Source: Anaeromyxobacter sp.
GTDB taxonomy: Bacteria; Myxococcota; Myxococcia; Myxococcales; Anaeromyxobacteraceae
Assembly: GCA_020028115.1 (NCBI GenBank)
Contig: JAHWYA010000056.1
Span: 1-8,291, forward strand
Length of the DNA stretch: 8,291 bases
Direction: 5' to 3'
A program made the position numbers and the translations under genes. The notes under the pieces were generated by a model that was not told the DNA's origin, ran no database searches, and saw only the letters and a program-made list of their open reading frames with translations. Positions 6,415 through 8,291 of this stretch are shown one piece after another; the first letter of the stretch is position 1, and the number at the start of each line of letters is the position of its first letter.

Positions 6415-7200
6415 TCACGATGCGGTCCGCGCGGCCGCGGAGCGCGCGGCCCGGTGCAGGTCCCAGAGCTTCGCCTTCTTGAGGAACGCGGCGTGCGTGT
6501 GGAGAACGGCGAGGACGAGCCCGTGGAGCCCGTCCAGGAACCCACGCTTGAGCACGTACGCCTTGAAGAAGACGGCGACGGGCGAGCCGAGCAGCGCCGC
6601 GAGCGACGGCGGCACGCCGCGGCGGAAGGCGTCCGCGGCCGCGAGGGTCGTGTACCGGTTGGCCTTCGCGACGTGCTCCTCGATCGTCGAGTAGGTGTAG
6701 TGGAGGAGGTGGCCGTCGAGCCGGGTGACCGGCAGGGTCTCCGTGAACTCGAGCCCCTCGTGAACGAGGCTCTCGTTCCACGAGGCTCGCGCCTTCGGGA
6801 AGAGCCGGATCTTCCGGTCGGGGTACTCGAGCCCGTGGCGAATGAACCGCCCGTAGTAGCAGTTGAGCCGTGACACCTCGTACGCGCCGCTGAGCCCGGT
6901 CGCCTTCGCCGACGCGAGGGCGCACTGCAGCGTCTCGTCGAGCGCCTCATCCGCGTCGAGCGAGAGAATCCAGTCGTGGCGCGCGAGCGCGTTCCCCACG
7001 TTCTTTTGCGGTCCGAATCCGAGCCACTGCTGCTGAACCACCCGCGCGCCGAGTCGCTCGCATAGCGCGACGGTGCCGTCGCTGGAGTGCTCGTCCACGA
7101 CCACGATCTCGTCGGCGACGCGCGCGAGCGACACGAGGCACCGCTCGACGTTCCGGGCCTCGTTCTTCGTGATGAGGACGGCCGAGATGCGATCGCTCAT
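6415..7200 (-). CDS. WaaE-like family 2 glycosyltransferase
   Basis: This 261-residue protein has the layout of the WaaE/KdtX group, family 2 glycosyltransferases that in enteric bacteria add a glucose to heptose of the lipopolysaccharide inner core at the cytoplasmic face of the inner membrane. Seen: ISAVLITKNEARNVERCL (5-22), EIVVVDEHSSDGT (31-43), the characteristic GFGPQKNVGNALARHDWILSLDADE region (61-85, LDADE being the metal-binding site), RLNCYYGRFIRHG (111-123), RLFPKARASWNESLVHE (132-148), and LLHYTYSTIEEHVAKANRYT (165-184). These match the group across the full length. The C-terminal third (about 200-240) is moderately hydrophobic and may touch the membrane. The ATG at 7200 overlaps the preceding stop as ATGA and has GGGGGAG nine bases upstream; the longer open frame is the phosphatase shadow. 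The precise sugar and acceptor are inferred only by family, so no gene symbol is given. Confidence 0.88.
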   Translation of the reverse strand: MSDRISAVLITKNEARNVERCLVSLARVADEIVVVDEHSSDGTVALCERLGARVVQQQWLGFGPQKNVGNALARHDWILSLDADEALDETLQCALASAKATGLSGAYEVSRLNCYYGRFIRHGLEYPDRKIRLFPKARASWNESLVHEGLEFTETLPVTRLDGHLLHYTYSTIEEHVAKANRYTTLAAADAFRRGVPPSLAALLGSPVAVFFKAYVLKRGFLDGLHGLVLAVLHTHAAFLKKAKLWDLHRAARSAAARTAS

Positions 7201-7922
7201 CCGCCCCAGCTCCCCCACTCGTCGGCGAGGTCGGGCTCGGCGCCGGGGCGGCTCCGCTCCTTCCACTCGACGATCTCCCAGCCGCGGCGCCGGGCGACGT
7301 CGCGGAAGGGCGGCTTCGGGTTCACCACGACCGGGTTCCCGACCGCCTCGAACAGCGGGACGTCCGCGGCGGAGTCCGAGTAGAGGAAGCTCCTCGAGAG
7401 GTCGAGGTCGAGCTTGTCCGCGAGCGCCTCGACGGCGTCGCGCTTCCCGTCGCGGAACACGACCGGCGGGACGATCTGGTCCGTCGCGCGCCCGTCGACG
7501 ATCCGCGTGCGCGTCCCGACGGCGGCGTGCACGCGGAGGTGCCGCCCGACCTCGTCGACGATGTACTGGGACGAGCCCGACGCGATCGCGACGAAGTGGC
7601 CGGAGAGGAGGTGCTTGCGGATCTGCCGGATCGCGCCCGACGTGATGCGGCGGCGCAGGTGGCGCTCGAAGCAGCGGTGCGCGTGGGCGCGGAGGTCGTC
7701 CGCCCCGAGCCCCTGCTGGCAGCGCGACCCGACCTCCACCATGTCCTGCTCGGTGAGCCGGTGGCGCGCGTACTCGTAGATGAGCCGCGGGATCCTCGAG
7801 CGCATCTCCGGGCGCATCACCTTCTCGCTGTAGAGGTACCAGGTGAAGATGGTGCCGGCGTTCCCGTCGAGGAGCGAGTCGTCGACGTCGAAGATCGCGG
7901 CGGTTCGGCCGAAGGGGACCAC
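7197..7922 (-). CDS. HAD-superfamily IB phosphatase (SerB-like)
   Basis: A 241-residue hydrolase of the haloacid dehalogenase superfamily, subfamily IB, the group that includes phosphoserine phosphatase and several small-molecule phosphatases. All four motifs are present: motif I FDVDDSLLDGN (11-21; D12 predicted nucleophile, D14 acid/base), motif II ASGSS (114-118; S115), motif III Lys in DGK (K160), and motif IV YSDSAADVPL (181-190; D183, D187). Between motifs I and II is a helical cap with FTWYLYSEKVMRPEMRSR. Motif I has D-S where the common form is G-T, a conservative variation. The only in-frame start is GTG at 7922, since an in-frame TAG (the stop of the preceding gene) lies nine bases upstream. 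Placed before three glycosyltransferases, it might dephosphorylate a sugar- or glycerol-phosphate intermediate, but the substrate cannot be read; phosphoserine is possible. Confidence 0.87.
   Translation of the reverse strand: MVPFGRTAAIFDVDDSLLDGNAGTIFTWYLYSEKVMRPEMRSRIPRLIYEYARHRLTEQDMVEVGSRCQQGLGADDLRAHAHRCFERHLRRRITSGAIRQIRKHLLSGHFVAIASGSSQYIVDEVGRHLRVHAAVGTRTRIVDGRATDQIVPPVVFRDGKRDAVEALADKLDLDLSRSFLYSDSAADVPLFEAVGNPVVVNPKPPFRDVARRRGWEIVEWKERSRPGAEPDLADEWGSWGG
7210..7216 (-). promoter_or_regulatory. Ribosome binding site of the WaaE-like gene
   Basis: On the minus strand GGGGGAG precedes the ATG at 7200 by nine bases and lies inside the last codons of the phosphatase gene. It fixes the start and, with the ATGA overlap, supports coupled translation. 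Confidence 0.6.
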
Positions 7923-7931
7923 CCCTCGATT

Positions 7932-8291
7932 CTACTCCGCCGGCTTCGTGTCGGGAGCGGCCTCCGCGGGAGCCGGGGCGGCCGCGGTCTCGGGCTCCGG
8001 GGCGGGAGCGGGCGGCGGCGCCTCGGGGGCCGCGGCGGCCTCCGGCTTCGCCTCCTTCTCCTTCCCGGCGTCCTCGAGCTTCGCGGCGAGCGCCGCGAAC
8101 GGGTTGTGCGTGAGGGCCTTCTCCTTCTTCTCCGGCCCGCGGTGCGGGCCCTTGTCGCCGGGGAGGCGCGGGCCCGTGTAGCCCCGCTTCTTGTCGCCGA
8201 ACCCGCCGCCGCCGAAGCGCGGGCCGCCGCGGTCCGGGGCTCCGCCACGCTCCGGGCGCTCGGGCCGCGGCGGGCGGTCCTCGGCGCGCGC
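7932..8291 (-). CDS. Low-complexity protein of unknown function, C-terminal 119 residues (5' end outside window)
   Basis: An open frame enters from the right edge and stops at TAG (7934-7932). It has no start codon inside the window. Nearly every codon ends in G or C, the pattern of the real genes here, which the other frames lack. The first half is rich in Arg, Gly and Pro (PERGGAPDRGGPRFGGGG), then basic (about 33-58, with DKKRGYTGPRLPGDKG and PEKKEK). A short ordered-looking motif, ALTHNPFAALAAKLEDAG, follows at about 59-76, and the end is an Ala/Pro/Glu tail finishing in DTKPAE. Composition suggests a disordered, possibly nucleic-acid-binding tail of a larger protein. I do not recognise the family. 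The phosphatase gene starts nine bases after its stop, in the same frame, so the two are probably co-transcribed. Confidence 0.75.
   Translation of the reverse strand, partial: ARAEDRPPRPERPERGGAPDRGGPRFGGGGFGDKKRGYTGPRLPGDKGPHRGPEKKEKALTHNPFAALAAKLEDAGKEKEAKPEAAAAPEAPPPAPAPEPETAAAPAPAEAAPDTKPAE

Noticed and set aside
5705..6694. Plus-strand frame of 329 residues opposite the two family 2 glycosyltransferases
   Set aside because: It has no family features and a composition dictated by the antisense of real genes.
7843..8181. Plus-strand 112-residue Ala/Gly/Ser-rich frame
   Set aside because: It overlaps the minus-strand gene end, whose GC-ending codons and stop placed nine bases before the next gene make it the better reading.

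Overview
The window is very GC-rich. Codons in the real genes end almost always in G or C, and GTG/TTG starts are common. Gene content and composition fit a Gram-negative soil or sediment bacterium. An Anaeromyxobacter-like member of the Myxococcota is my best guess from overall character; no marker gene proves it. Coding density is high: eight genes (two cut by the window edges), and the longest gene-free stretch is 166 bases. No tRNA, rRNA, CRISPR array, insertion sequence or phage gene was seen.

Plus strand, 1-4356. The end of a DNA polymerase III delta subunit gene (holA) runs into metG (methionyl-tRNA synthetase) with a TTGA stop/start overlap. Next is a 166-base gap holding an unusual imperfect hexanucleotide repeat in two opposed blocks that can fold into a long stem. 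Then come a TatD-family metal-dependent DNase and, 62 bases later, an unrelated-looking GT-A type glycosyltransferase. The replication/tRNA charging/TatD order is a familiar bacterial housekeeping neighbourhood; the glycosyltransferase looks attached to its end.

Minus strand, 8291-4341. A compact gene series is read right to left: the C-terminal part of a low-complexity Gly/Arg- then Ala/Pro/Glu-rich protein of unknown function, a HAD-IB phosphatase (9 bases later), a WaaE-like family 2 glycosyltransferase (ATGA overlap), a second family 2 glycosyltransferase with a galactosyltransferase-type C-terminal half (touching or overlapping), and a GT4-type glycosyltransferase (50 bases later). The spacing suggests an operon. 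Three different glycosyltransferases in a row point to assembly of a surface glycan, plausibly lipopolysaccharide core or another envelope polysaccharide; the exact product cannot be read from the sequence.

The two gene series converge and overlap by 16 coding bases at 4341-4356. A 9-bp GC hairpin lies just beyond the plus-strand stop. The most unusual non-coding element is the opposed hexamer repeat between metG and tatD. I saw no clear evidence for an undescribed defence, mobile or biosynthetic system; the best leads are the repeat, the glycan cluster and the unidentified low-complexity protein.
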